In this document: positions 9,845 through 17,812 of the stretch, piece after piece
Position numbering within the stretch: the stretch's first letter is position 1
How the letters are laid out: each line of letters starts with the position of its first letter
NCBI RefSeq assembly: GCF_009755275.1
Contig: NZ_WQLA01000001.1
Location: 558,001-622,000, forward strand
DNA length: 64,000 bases
Origin: Mucilaginibacter aquatilis
GTDB taxonomy: Bacteria > Bacteroidota > Bacteroidia > Sphingobacteriales > Sphingobacteriaceae
Direction: 5' to 3'
Program-made: the position numbers and the translations under genes
The notes under the pieces: generated by a model
What the model was told of the DNA's origin: nothing
Seen by the model: the letters and a program-made list of their open reading frames with translations, nothing else
The model's database searches: none

Positions 9845-9897
9845 TGCGAAATAAATACAGGGTGGTCAGTTGAAGTTGATTGGGTATTAACCTGGTG

Positions 9898-9978
9898 TTA
9901 GCTTACCGGCCCGCCAAAGAAGCCGATAATCATTTTAAGGATAATACAAATGTTGATGATGATGAGATACCAGTTCAT
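9898..9978 (-). CDS. possible 26-residue membrane peptide
   Basis: A short frame, MNWYLIIINICIILKMIIGF plus six more residues, lies between the LiaF-like gene and the kinase. It would be a single hydrophobic helix with Trp-Tyr at the start and a Gly-Gly-Pro end. Its ATG lies 18 nt after the LiaF-like stop, in line with the operon. It could be a real small membrane protein or chance; coding evidence is limited to hydrophobicity and position. Confidence 0.35.
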   Translation of the reverse strand: MNWYLIIINICIILKMIIGFFGGPVS

Positions 9979-9996
9979 GACTTAAAAGTTTAAAGG

Positions 9997-10836
9997 TTAA
10001 AAACTACGTATATCTATTCCGGCAAATACCGAGATGCCTTTCAGGTAAAGAATTTTATCCGAGCTTTGAGTGGCGTTGCCAAAGCGCTTATCATCAACTC
10101 CGGCAAATACCGATGAAACATCTGACACAACCTGCCAGTGCGGGGGAACCAACAATTTGGTGCCGCCAAACAGCTGCGTTATTTCAACAACTACCGGCCC
10201 TTGTATATCAGCACGTGTAAAATCTACCTCTGCCCCACCAAATATGTTTACTATCTCGCCTCCTTTAAATGCCTTGGATAGCACCGTGCGCTTTACTCCT
10301 CCAAAAACTGAAACAATGTCTAACACATCGTCACCCTTAATATAGCTGTATGCCGACTGGCCTTGTTGTGACGGCTCCTGCTCGGTTGTACCCGGCTCAG
10401 TTGCGGTTTCGCCTTCCGGGCGCACTACATAGTCGGCTTCTGTGAATACCGGTTGTTTATCAAAAAACTGGTCTTTTTTTTTATCCCATGGTTTAGGTGA
10501 TTTGCGTTTAGCTATCAACCAAAAACCAATTCCAATGATGGCAAGCGGAAAAAAGAAGTCGCGTAAATCAAACCAGGGTAGTATATGACGTGATAAAAAC
10601 ACAAACCCAATTAATATGAGGGCAAATGGCCAAGGCTTTTTGAAGTTATCTTTTGCTCCCTGAAACAGGCCTATTACTATAAGCAGTGATGGAAAGCTAA
10701 AAATCCATCCGGGAAAATAAAAGAAATCAAACTGGCGCAAAAGTAGCATAGCACCTACACCCAACAGGATAAGGCCTGCTATGGGACGTCCGTTATTATT
10801 ACGTGGTTGATTGTGATATGATGGTTCGTTATTCAT
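9997..10836 (-). CDS. LiaF-like membrane protein
   Basis: The 279-residue protein has an N-terminal Asn/Pro-rich segment, four membrane helices (about 19-110; LiaI/LiaF-like, DUF5668 type) and a polar linker rich in Glu/Thr/Gln. The C-terminal beta-rich LiaF-type domain (about 168-279) shows the repeated pattern VSVFGGVKR, IVNIFGGAEVDF, ITQLFGGTKL and VFAGVDDKR. In Firmicutes LiaF restrains the LiaS kinase during envelope stress. Here the protein precedes a different kinase class (LytS type), so a parallel role is inference. A TACTTTTG -7 element lies upstream at 10865-10872. Confidence 0.85.
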   Translation of the reverse strand: MNNEPSYHNQPRNNNGRPIAGLILLGVGAMLLLRQFDFFYFPGWIFSFPSLLIVIGLFQGAKDNFKKPWPFALILIGFVFLSRHILPWFDLRDFFFPLAIIGIGFWLIAKRKSPKPWDKKKDQFFDKQPVFTEADYVVRPEGETATEPGTTEQEPSQQGQSAYSYIKGDDVLDIVSVFGGVKRTVLSKAFKGGEIVNIFGGAEVDFTRADIQGPVVVEITQLFGGTKLLVPPHWQVVSDVSSVFAGVDDKRFGNATQSSDKILYLKGISVFAGIDIRSF

Positions 10837-11136
10837 GACTATTAGTATTAGTTGTTATTATGATTCAAAAGTAATTCATGGAGCTAAATCACGCTACACT
10901 TATATGGCAGCCATAGCAAGATAGTCGGTAAAAGGCAGGAATTTGTCGGTGAAACATTTTGCGTTATAGCATCTGGCGGTTAACCGGCATTTTACCGGTT
11001 GACTGTGATTATTGGGACTAAACTACTTTGGCATCTAAATACTCAAATGCTCTTTAACCAAAATCGGCCCGAACAATTGTTCAGGCCGATTTTGGTTTTA
11101 TATAACCTTCTATCTCGAGAGAATGTAATTGGATAG
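10837..11136. other. intergenic region with promoter and terminator
   Basis: There is no gene in this stretch. At its left it carries a TACTTTTG (10872-10865, minus strand) resembling the -7 box for the LiaF-like operon, without an obvious -33 TTG. At its right it carries the long hairpin that follows aguA. Confidence 0.6.
11056..11097 (-). terminator. hairpin downstream of aguA
   Basis: A perfect 14-bp stem (aaccaaaatcggcc / ggccgattttggtt) encloses a second palindrome, gaacaattgttc. It lies 40 nt beyond the aguA stop and likely ends the aguB-aguA transcript. The U-run is weak on the minus strand. Confidence 0.7.
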
Positions 11137-12192
11137 TTAATCTTCCGGCTCTTGCTGGCTAAGGCAATGAAAACTACCTAAGCCCCATATGATATCAGTT
11201 GAATCGACACCAACTACCTTACGATCGGTAAAACATTGCTGTAAGATGTTAAGTGCCTTGTCATCATTGGCGCAACGGAAGGTTGGTACAATGACGGCAG
11301 CATTGCTAATGTAAAAATTAGCATAAGATGCGGGCAGCGGCTGGTCTTCATAAATAACAGGCGTTGGCATAGGCAACTCAACAATATTTAATTGCTTGCC
11401 GTTTGTTAAGCGCATACCCTTTAAGGCTTGCAGGTTTTCCTGAAGAATATGATAGTTTTCGTCATTCTTGTTTTCTTCAACAACGGTTACTACCGTGTCT
11501 TCATTAACAAAGCGGGTGATATCGTCAATATGCCCATCTGTATCATCACCTATAATACCATCACCCAGCCAAAGTATTTGTTCTACGCCGTAGTAATTTT
11601 GTAAATACTCCTCTATCTGACCTTGGTTTAAATGCGGGTTACGGTTGGGATTCAACAGGCAAGCCGTTGTGGTTAACAACGTACCTTTACCATTAAATTC
11701 AACCGAACCACCTTCCATAACAATGCCCGGGTGATAAACCGGCAAATTAAAGTGTTGGGCAATACGGGTAGGAATTACATCATCTAAATCATATGGAGGA
11801 TATTTTCCGCCCCATGCATTATAGCCCCAGTCAACCACAACCTTCTGTTTCGTTTCGGGGTTCACCAAAAAAGCAGGACCGTGATCGCGGCACCAGGCAT
11901 CATTAGTAGCAAATTCAAAAAACTGGATGCGGTTTAAATCAACTCCGGCTTCATTTAAATGTTGCTTTGCAAATGAAATCATCTGCTCATTAGCCACGTT
12001 GATACGCACCAGTTCGCCTGCTGATACCTCTTTAATAAACTCACAATACTTCGCGTAAATGGTATCAATTTTACCCGGCCATGAAGCTTCCTTATGCGGC
12101 CAGCTTAACCAGGTGGCCGTGTGCGGTGCCCATTCAGCCGGAAAGGTAAAACCCTGTTTGCCGGGGCTGTTCTCAAAATTATTCATCGTCAA
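11137..12192 (-). CDS. aguA: agmatine deiminase
   Basis: The 351-residue member of the peptidyl-arginine-deiminase/AguA family converts agmatine to N-carbamoylputrescine and ammonia. Characteristic blocks are WLSWPHKEASWPG near the start, WCRDHGPAF, MEGGSVEFNGKGTLLTT, GDDTDGHIDDITRFV and the C-terminal catalytic Cys in GSFHCLSQQEPE. The next enzyme of the pathway, aguB, lies immediately upstream and overlaps by 14 nt (8 nt if the second ATG at 12186 is used), so both are co-translated. The pathway makes putrescine from arginine-derived agmatine in the cytoplasm. Confidence 0.96.
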   Translation of the reverse strand: MTMNNFENSPGKQGFTFPAEWAPHTATWLSWPHKEASWPGKIDTIYAKYCEFIKEVSAGELVRINVANEQMISFAKQHLNEAGVDLNRIQFFEFATNDAWCRDHGPAFLVNPETKQKVVVDWGYNAWGGKYPPYDLDDVIPTRIAQHFNLPVYHPGIVMEGGSVEFNGKGTLLTTTACLLNPNRNPHLNQGQIEEYLQNYYGVEQILWLGDGIIGDDTDGHIDDITRFVNEDTVVTVVEENKNDENYHILQENLQALKGMRLTNGKQLNIVELPMPTPVIYEDQPLPASYANFYISNAAVIVPTFRCANDDKALNILQQCFTDRKVVGVDSTDIIWGLGSFHCLSQQEPED

Positions 12193-13048
12193 GCAGGCGT
12201 TTAGTTATTGGCTGGTAGGTTTCAACTCTACGGTCTCTTAAAAACGGCCAGTGAGTACGGTAATAGTCAGATTTAGCTAGATCTAATTCAACCACGCTGA
12301 TTTGCTCCTCATGATGGTCACCCTGGAAAATAACCTTTCCAAATGGGTTTGAAACAAATGAACCACCCCAAAACTTCAGTCCCGCTTCTTCGCCAACACG
12401 GTTAACGCTTACTACGTGTACACCGTTAGCAACCGAATGTGAGCGTTGTATAGTTTGCCACGCATTGTACTGATCGGTGTTGGTATCCACATCCTGGCTT
12501 GAAGCCCAGCCAATAGCAGTTGGATAGAACAATATCTCGGCACCCATTAACGACGTAATACGGGCAGCTTCAGGATACCATTGATCCCAGCAAATTAAAA
12601 CACCTATTTTGGCAAATTTGGTTTGGAATGTTTTGTAACCCAAATCGCCCGGGGTAAAGTAAAACTTCTCGTAAAAACCCGGATCATCCGGAATATGCAT
12701 TTTACGGTACTTACCCAGGTAAGTGCCGTCGGCATCAAGTACTGCGGTAGTATTATGATACAGCCCTTGAGCACGTTTTTCAAACAGCGATGCAATAATT
12801 ACCACACCCTCTTCGGCTGCAACTTTTGAAAGTGCATCAGTTGAGGGGCCGGGAATTGCTTCGGCCAGTTGAAAATTATCGTAGTCCTCCACGTCGCAAA
12901 AATACAACGAGGTAAAAAGCTCCTGAAGGCACACTATCTGGGCTCCTTTTTGTGCAGCCTCGCGTACCTTTTCAATTGCTTTCTGCAAATTTTGCTGTTT
13001 ATCAGCCGTACAGGTGGTTTGTACCAAACCTACTTTTACTTTGCTCAT
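12179..13048 (-). CDS. aguB: N-carbamoylputrescine amidase
   Basis: The 289-residue nitrilase-superfamily enzyme has the catalytic triad Glu43 (CLQELFTSLYF), Lys116 (KYRKMHIPDDPGFYEK) and Cys153 (GVLICWDQWYPEAAR). The FYFTPGD and NGVHVVSVNRVG blocks are typical of AguB. It hydrolyses N-carbamoylputrescine to putrescine, CO2 and ammonia. It is the first gene of the aguB-aguA operon. A minus-strand TATTTTTG at 13075-13068 upstream of the ATG fits a -7 box. Confidence 0.96.
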   Translation of the reverse strand: MSKVKVGLVQTTCTADKQQNLQKAIEKVREAAQKGAQIVCLQELFTSLYFCDVEDYDNFQLAEAIPGPSTDALSKVAAEEGVVIIASLFEKRAQGLYHNTTAVLDADGTYLGKYRKMHIPDDPGFYEKFYFTPGDLGYKTFQTKFAKIGVLICWDQWYPEAARITSLMGAEILFYPTAIGWASSQDVDTNTDQYNAWQTIQRSHSVANGVHVVSVNRVGEEAGLKFWGGSFVSNPFGKVIFQGDHHEEQISVVELDLAKSDYYRTHWPFLRDRRVETYQPITKRLLDDE

Positions 13049-13067
13049 GGGCTTTTAAAAATTTGCG

Positions 13068-13075
13068 CAAAAATA
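13068..13075 (-). promoter_or_regulatory. -7 box upstream of aguB
   Basis: The minus strand reads TATTTTTG, matching TAnnTTTG, 19 nt upstream of the aguB ATG. The -33 element is not clear. Confidence 0.45.
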
Positions 13076-13220
13076 CGCATTACCAAATTAATTAATACAC
13101 TATTACGTATTGTATAAACAATGATAATATGGACATAATGTAAAAAAACCGACAGGTGTTTTAACACTACCTGACATTAAACTACACATCAGCAACAGGT
13201 AAGGTTTTAGTTACTATAAA

Positions 13221-13249
13221 TTGTGTTTAAATACTTTTTCATAGTTTTG
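13221..13249 (+). promoter_or_regulatory. promoter placed directly at the start codon of the flippase-like gene
   Basis: TTG (13221-13223) is followed after 18 nt by TAGTTTTG (13242-13249), a full match to TAnnTTTG. The ATG begins at 13257, only 7 nt after the box, so the transcript would be leaderless or nearly so. Confidence 0.55.
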
Positions 13250-13256
13250 CCCCCAA

Positions 13257-14201
13257 ATGACTGATACGGAAACTCTTCCAAAGCAAAAAACCTGGAAGGA
13301 TACTTTATGGAGTGCCACTAAGCTGATACTTAAAATTGTAGTTACGTCTGCCTTGCTGTACTACGTTTTTACACAGGTTCCTTTTCAAGAGGTTAAACAA
13401 AAGCTGCTTCATGCTAACTATTGGTGGATGGCTACTGCGGTAGCAGTGTTTTTCTTATCAACGGTTGTATCAGCCTGGCGCTTGCTAAGTTTCTTTAATT
13501 CAATTGAATTGAGGTTAGATCCGCGCTTTAACTTCCGCTTGTACCTGCTGGGTATGTTTTATAATTTCTTATTACCGGGCGGTATTGGCGGCGACGGGTA
13601 TAAAATTTACTTGCTGACCAAAAATTATAAACTGCCGGCAAAGAAGGTATTTTGGGCAATTTTGTTTGACAGGTTAAGCGGCTTGTGGGCCATAGGTTTA
13701 ATTATTGTTGCACTTATACTTTTTGTACCACAGGTTGAGTTGCATATTGCCGTACCCGCTTCCGTTTTCTTGGTCGGGACTGCTTTATACTACTTTATCA
13801 CTCACCGTTTTTTTAAAGAATACACCCGTTATTTTGTACAGGGACATGGCAAAGCCGTTTTAGTGCAATCATTACAGGTTTTAACTATACTTTGTGTGCT
13901 ATTGGGTCAAAACTTCGATGGCAAGTTTGCACCTTACCTCCTGTCCTTTTTAATATCGGCGCTGGCCGCGGTTGTGCCTATCTCTTTAGGTGGCGCAGGT
14001 GCGCGCGAGGCTATATTTACTCAGCTCTCGGTTCCTTTCCATATGAATGTGGCACTGGCCGTTTTTTTGAGTATATCATTTTATATCATCTCACTAATCG
14101 TTTCTCTTTTTGGGTTGTACTACGTACTTAGGCCAAGCCGCCTGCAAGAAGGTTTGCCAAGTATTGAAGAAGAAATCAAAGCTGAAAGCAGCGATATTTA
14201 A
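13257..14201 (+). CDS. lysylphosphatidylglycerol-synthase-type (UPF0104) flippase-like membrane protein
   Basis: The 314-residue integral membrane protein belongs to the LPG_synthase_TM/AglD family, with about eight helices from residue 19 onward. The family motif FYNFLLPGGIGGDGYKIYLL falls after the third helix, and PISLGGAGAREAIF, the second diagnostic block, lies near residue 245. There is no C-terminal aminoacyl-transferase domain, so it is the flippase-like part only. Family members move or modify lipids; the substrate is unknown. The downstream SDR gene starts 12 nt after its stop, so the two are probably an operon. Confidence 0.88.
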   Translation: MTDTETLPKQKTWKDTLWSATKLILKIVVTSALLYYVFTQVPFQEVKQKLLHANYWWMATAVAVFFLSTVVSAWRLLSFFNSIELRLDPRFNFRLYLLGMFYNFLLPGGIGGDGYKIYLLTKNYKLPAKKVFWAILFDRLSGLWAIGLIIVALILFVPQVELHIAVPASVFLVGTALYYFITHRFFKEYTRYFVQGHGKAVLVQSLQVLTILCVLLGQNFDGKFAPYLLSFLISALAAVVPISLGGAGAREAIFTQLSVPFHMNVALAVFLSISFYIISLIVSLFGLYYVLRPSRLQEGLPSIEEEIKAESSDI

Positions 14202-14213
14202 CAATAGTAATTT

Positions 14214-14918
14214 ATGAATATTATTATAACCGGTGCCAGTAGCGGCGTAGGCTTTGAGTCTGTTTTAGAACTTATTTTGCAAAATAATAACCAGGTTATC
14301 GCCCTGGCCCGTTCGCACGATAAACTAACCCGTTTGCTGGAGATAGCTAAAGGACTCAACCCTGATTGTACGCTTTATCCAATTGCGTTTGATATTGTTC
14401 ATGATGAATATGTAGGCCTGAAGCAGTTTGTTGAAAGCCGTTTTGAGGGCAAAATTGATGTGCTCATTAACAATGCCGGAGCTTTGGTAAATAAAACATT
14501 TGTTAATACCGATGAAACCGACTTCATTGAGATGCTGCAAAGCAACTTTTTAGGTCATACCCGTATGATACAAAATTTGCTACCTTTTATGGCGCAGGGA
14601 AGCCATATTGTAAACATTGGTAGCATGGGTGGTTTTCAGGGCAGTGTTAAGTTTGCGGGGTTAGCTGCTTACTCGGCCAGCAAGGCGGCTTTGCACACAC
14701 TTACTGAGTGCCTGGCACTGGAATTAAAAGACCAAAAAATAAGTGTAAACTGCCTGGCATTAGGATCGGCACAAACTGAAATGCTCGAAAAGGCCTTCCC
14801 CGACTATGAATCGCCGGTGATGGCCTTTGAAATAGGCAAATACATTGCCGACTTTGCCACTACGGGTCATAGGTTTTTTAACGGAAAAATACTCCCGGTG
14901 GCAGTTACCACACCTTAA
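14214..14918 (+). CDS. short-chain dehydrogenase/reductase
   Basis: The 234-residue classical SDR has the nucleotide-binding motif TGASSGVG (6-13) and NNAG (87-90). Its catalytic residues are Ser137, Tyr153 and Lys157 (YSASK). The protein is slightly short at the C-terminus, so the substrate-binding loop is small. NAD(P)-dependent oxidation or reduction of an alcohol or ketone is expected; the substrate is unknown. It is co-directional with and 12 nt behind the membrane protein. Confidence 0.93.
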   Translation: MNIIITGASSGVGFESVLELILQNNNQVIALARSHDKLTRLLEIAKGLNPDCTLYPIAFDIVHDEYVGLKQFVESRFEGKIDVLINNAGALVNKTFVNTDETDFIEMLQSNFLGHTRMIQNLLPFMAQGSHIVNIGSMGGFQGSVKFAGLAAYSASKAALHTLTECLALELKDQKISVNCLALGSAQTEMLEKAFPDYESPVMAFEIGKYIADFATTGHRFFNGKILPVAVTTP

Positions 14919-14935
14919 GTTACATCAGTGCTTCT

Positions 14936-15190
14936 TTAACTTGCAGATGGCACTGCCACTTCCTCAGCAGCTGGTTTAGAAGCCAATGACTCTTTACTGA
15001 TCGTTAAATTGCGGGCTAATTCTTTAGCTAATTGCTTAGCACCTTTTTGAATTTTTTTATCAAGCTTCTTTGATGATTGGCTGAGTTTGGAAGTCATTTC
15101 ATTTAACTCATTAATCAATGTTGCTTCTATATCTTTTTTTGCAGCTTTGCGGGCTTCCTTTATTAATAACTTAGCGCTTTCCTTTTTCAT
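14936..15190 (-). CDS. small Lys/Ala-rich helical protein
   Basis: The 84-residue protein has no signal peptide and is rich in Lys, Ala, Glu and Ser. Its first 65 residues are strongly amphipathic helix or coiled coil (KLSQSSKKLDKKIQKGAKQL). The tail is acidic and Ala/Pro/Ser-rich. The composition recalls histone-H1-like or phasin-like proteins, but I recognise no family. It is convergent with the SDR gene. Confidence 0.65.
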   Translation of the reverse strand: MKKESAKLLIKEARKAAKKDIEATLINELNEMTSKLSQSSKKLDKKIQKGAKQLAKELARNLTISKESLASKPAAEEVAVPSAS

Positions 15191-15626
15191 TTCTAAACGT
15201 ATCTTCTATCAATCATTCAAAGATATGTTATGAAAAAATCAATTCAATATTATCATTATGTTAACAGCGCAAGGTGAATACGTTGCAAATTTTGATATTT
15301 TAACACATCAAATTGATTATTCTGTAACAATAGGTATAAAGCGAGGTCTTACAATTGAATTCAAGTTGTTTATTAATAATCAGGAAAATGATGGGAACAG
15401 TGTTATTTCTTTTGACGCGTGCGGCACTGCTAGGTGTACTAGCTGTAATAGCCTGTGCTATGCGCACTGATGTACAAGGCGAGGATGTGTTTTGAAAACC
15501 CTGCGAGTGCCAATACAACGCTGCGGAAAATGGTTGAGTTAAGACAATACCTTTAGAACATTACCAGCACTACAAAAATTGAAAAAACTGTGAGCTACTG
15601 GCAATGTTTGGATATGCTTTGAAAGA
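15191..15626. other. gene-poor stretch
   Basis: This holds 436 nt without a convincing gene except for a possible 35-codon frame (separate entry). Longer open frames on either strand lack signal, domain or composition support. No repeat family seen elsewhere in the window is present. Confidence 0.6.
15388..15495 (+). CDS. possible 35-residue membrane peptide
   Basis: An ATG preceded by caggaaa opens a 35-codon frame, MMGTVLFLLTRAALLGVLAV followed by IACAM and a short polar tail ending in EDVF. One membrane helix with Arg at the middle is predicted. It lies alone in an otherwise empty region. It may be real or chance. Confidence 0.3.
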   Translation: MMGTVLFLLTRAALLGVLAVIACAMRTDVQGEDVF

Positions 15627-16223
15627 CTAATCGTTAAGGATGAATACCGTCATACTACGAGGCCCGTGTGCGCCCAGTACCAACGATTGCTCAATATCAG
15701 CCGTTTTGCTTGGGCCGGCAATGAATGCTCCCCAGCCATACTCTGCCTCACCTATACGCATGTAAGCACGATGCATGGTATCAACAATGCTGCTGGCGCT
15801 GATAACCGCCGCCAAATGCTGACATATGAACGGTACAGCTCTATGACCAAGTAATTCCTCCGTAACCCAAACCGAACCATTTTCAGCTACGCCAAAGTGC
15901 GCTTTAATAATAGATAGCTCTACATCGGCCAGTTGATGGGCACTGGGATTAATTTCGTATGCCGATGTAGCTACGTCATCCAGCTCAGGCACTAAGCTCA
16001 ATACCCGCACATTTTGCGAGTTGTATTTTTCAGACACAATGGTCCTAATCTCGTCCCAATTGTTTACCCTATGTACCGCGCCGCCAATAGTGGTCAGCAC
16101 CGTTTCGTACTGAGCCAATACATCGGTATAACCAATATGCTTAAATGGCTCAATATCGGGCAAAGGCTTGGCCTCGGGTTTGCTTGCAGCTACCGCTGCT
16201 AATATTTTATCTCGGCTAGACAT
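15627..16223 (-). CDS. lutC: L-lactate utilization protein LutC (LUD domain)
   Basis: The 198-residue LUD/DUF162-domain protein is the third subunit of the LutABC L-lactate oxidation system. Visible family features are the ENGSVWVTEELLGHRAVPFICQH block and the glycine-rich end AFIAGPSKTADIEQSLVLGAHGPRS. It is the last gene of the rhamnose operon on the minus strand, 121 nt after lutB. That spacer is largely filled by a palindromic repeat. LutC works with the iron-sulfur subunits LutA and LutB to convert L-lactate to pyruvate in the cytoplasm. Confidence 0.93.
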   Translation of the reverse strand: MSSRDKILAAVAASKPEAKPLPDIEPFKHIGYTDVLAQYETVLTTIGGAVHRVNNWDEIRTIVSEKYNSQNVRVLSLVPELDDVATSAYEINPSAHQLADVELSIIKAHFGVAENGSVWVTEELLGHRAVPFICQHLAAVISASSIVDTMHRAYMRIGEAEYGWGAFIAGPSKTADIEQSLVLGAHGPRSMTVFILND

Positions 16224-16224
16224 T

Positions 16225-16309
16225 TTAGTTCATTGTTGATGGTTCATAGTTCATAGTAGCTTTTTGCTCATGGCTTACCATGAACTATCATCTATAAACC
16301 ATGAACTAA
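16225..16309. repeat. palindromic repeat in the lutC-lutB spacer
   Basis: An imperfect 30-bp inverted repeat (arms 16225-16254 and 16280-16309) is built from ttcatagttcat/atgaactat units. It has the same design and partly the same sequence as the element at 21261-21341. It sits between two co-transcribed genes. Confidence 0.8.
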
Positions 16310-16344
16310 TTTACTTCGTGATTCCTGGCTCTGTACTCTTGAGT

Positions 16345-17757
16345 CTATTTCTTCCTGTTTTTAGCGTACCACTCCCCAAATGATTCTTTTGGTGACTCCG
16401 GCATGTCGCGGTTTTTATACCAGGGGTTTAGCTTGTTGTTTACGGCAAATGGTGCATACTTAATGGTTAAGCGTCCCATTTTACCGGCTGCATGGTATAA
16501 AGTTGATGAACCCAGCGTGGTTGCCATTACATGCATGGCTACGGTTTTGGCTTTTGGGGTATAACCCTCTTTAACCAACACTTGTCGCCACTTATATAAC
16601 TGATCGTGTATATCAATTTTAACCGGGCATACGTTTGAGCACGACCCGCACAGCGTTGAGGCAAACGGCAGGTCGGCATATTTCTTCATATCGAGGTTTG
16701 GTGCCAAGATAGAACCGATTGGACCGGCAACCGCGGTATGATAACTGTGACCACCACTGCGACGGTAAACCGGACAGGTATTCATACAAGCACCACAACG
16801 TATACATTTTAATGAGTTACGGAAATCCTCGCGGCCTAACTGAATACTACGGCCATTGTCAACCAATACAATGTGCATTTCCTGCCCTTCGCGTGGTTTT
16901 TTAAAGTGGCTGCTATAAGTAGTGATAGGCTGGCCTGTGGCGCTGCGGGTTAACAATCTTAAAAACACTCCTAAATGCTCGCGTTTTGGAATTATTTTTT
17001 CGATGCCCATACAGGCAATGTGTACATCGGCCAGGTGAGCACCCATATCGGCGTTACCCTCGTTGGTACAAACCACAAACTCGCCGGTTTCTGCAATGGC
17101 AAAGTTTACGCCGGTTAAGGCTACTTTGCGGGTTAGGAAAGTTTCCCTTAAGCTGCCGCGGGCAGTTTCGGTGAGAAACTGTGGGTCTGACATGTTGCTT
17201 GGCGTACCCAGGTACATGTGGAACAGATCGCCAATTTCTTCCTTTTTTTTATGGATACAAGGTAATACAATGTGGCTTGGCGGTTCGCCGGCCAGTTGTA
17301 CAATACGCTCGCCCAAATCAGAATCTATAACTTCAATGCCGTGTGTAGCCAGGTAATCGTTCAAATGGCACTCCTCAGTAAGCATCGATTTGCTTTTTAC
17401 CATTTGTGTTACCTTGGCATCGGTAAGCAATTTATGTACAATCTCGTTATGCTCCTTAGCATCTGCAGCCCAATGCACAATAATGCCGTTGGCCTTTGCG
17501 GCGGCTTCAAATTGTGCAAGGTAAATATCAAGGTGACTAAGTACGTTAAATTTGATATTGGAGGCTGCTTCACGCAAAGCTTCCCATTCGGGCAATTGGT
17601 GAACGCTTTTATCGCGCTTGGCACGTATCCACCACAAGGTTTCATCATGCCAGTTTACACGATCTTCGTCCTTGTTAAATATATCGGCCAGTTCGGCGTG
17701 AGACCCCCCAGCCCCCTGAAGGGGGGGGTTTTTATCTTGAGTTGTTGTAGTTTCCAT
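16345..17757 (-). CDS. lutB: L-lactate utilization iron-sulfur protein LutB
   Basis: The 470-residue protein has an N-terminal LUD-like domain and two ferredoxin-type clusters, CIRCGACMNTCPVYRR and CGSCSNVCP, followed by the LutB C-terminal domain. It carries electrons in the LutABC complex. Oddly, residues 9-19 (NPPLQGAGGSH region) are encoded by a copy of an intergenic C/G-rich repeat whose inverted partner lies just upstream of the start (17788-17812). The repeat has been absorbed in frame. The next in-frame Met is far into the conserved part, so the start at 17757 is kept. It is 52 nt behind lutA. Confidence 0.95.
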   Translation of the reverse strand: METTTTQDKNPPLQGAGGSHAELADIFNKDEDRVNWHDETLWWIRAKRDKSVHQLPEWEALREAASNIKFNVLSHLDIYLAQFEAAAKANGIIVHWAADAKEHNEIVHKLLTDAKVTQMVKSKSMLTEECHLNDYLATHGIEVIDSDLGERIVQLAGEPPSHIVLPCIHKKKEEIGDLFHMYLGTPSNMSDPQFLTETARGSLRETFLTRKVALTGVNFAIAETGEFVVCTNEGNADMGAHLADVHIACMGIEKIIPKREHLGVFLRLLTRSATGQPITTYSSHFKKPREGQEMHIVLVDNGRSIQLGREDFRNSLKCIRCGACMNTCPVYRRSGGHSYHTAVAGPIGSILAPNLDMKKYADLPFASTLCGSCSNVCPVKIDIHDQLYKWRQVLVKEGYTPKAKTVAMHVMATTLGSSTLYHAAGKMGRLTIKYAPFAVNNKLNPWYKNRDMPESPKESFGEWYAKNRKK

Positions 17758-17812
17758 TTTGAAAATCTTTTTAATGTTTCAAAAGTTCCCCCTTTAGGGG
17801 GTTAGGGGGTTA
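17700..17812. repeat. pair of inverted C/G-rich repeats flanking the lutB start
   Basis: On the plus strand, 17703-17733 (cccccagccccctgaagggg...) and 17785-17812 (gttccccctttagggggtta...) are facing copies of one short element. The consensus is roughly two CCCCC/GGGGG palindromes in tandem. The left copy lies inside the lutB reading frame and the right copy lies in the lutA-lutB spacer, reaching the end of lutA. Confidence 0.75.

Noticed and set aside
15258-15518. Overlapping 70-72 codon frames on both strands
   Set aside because: No signal peptide, domain or typical composition; they lie in an empty spacer and contradict each other.
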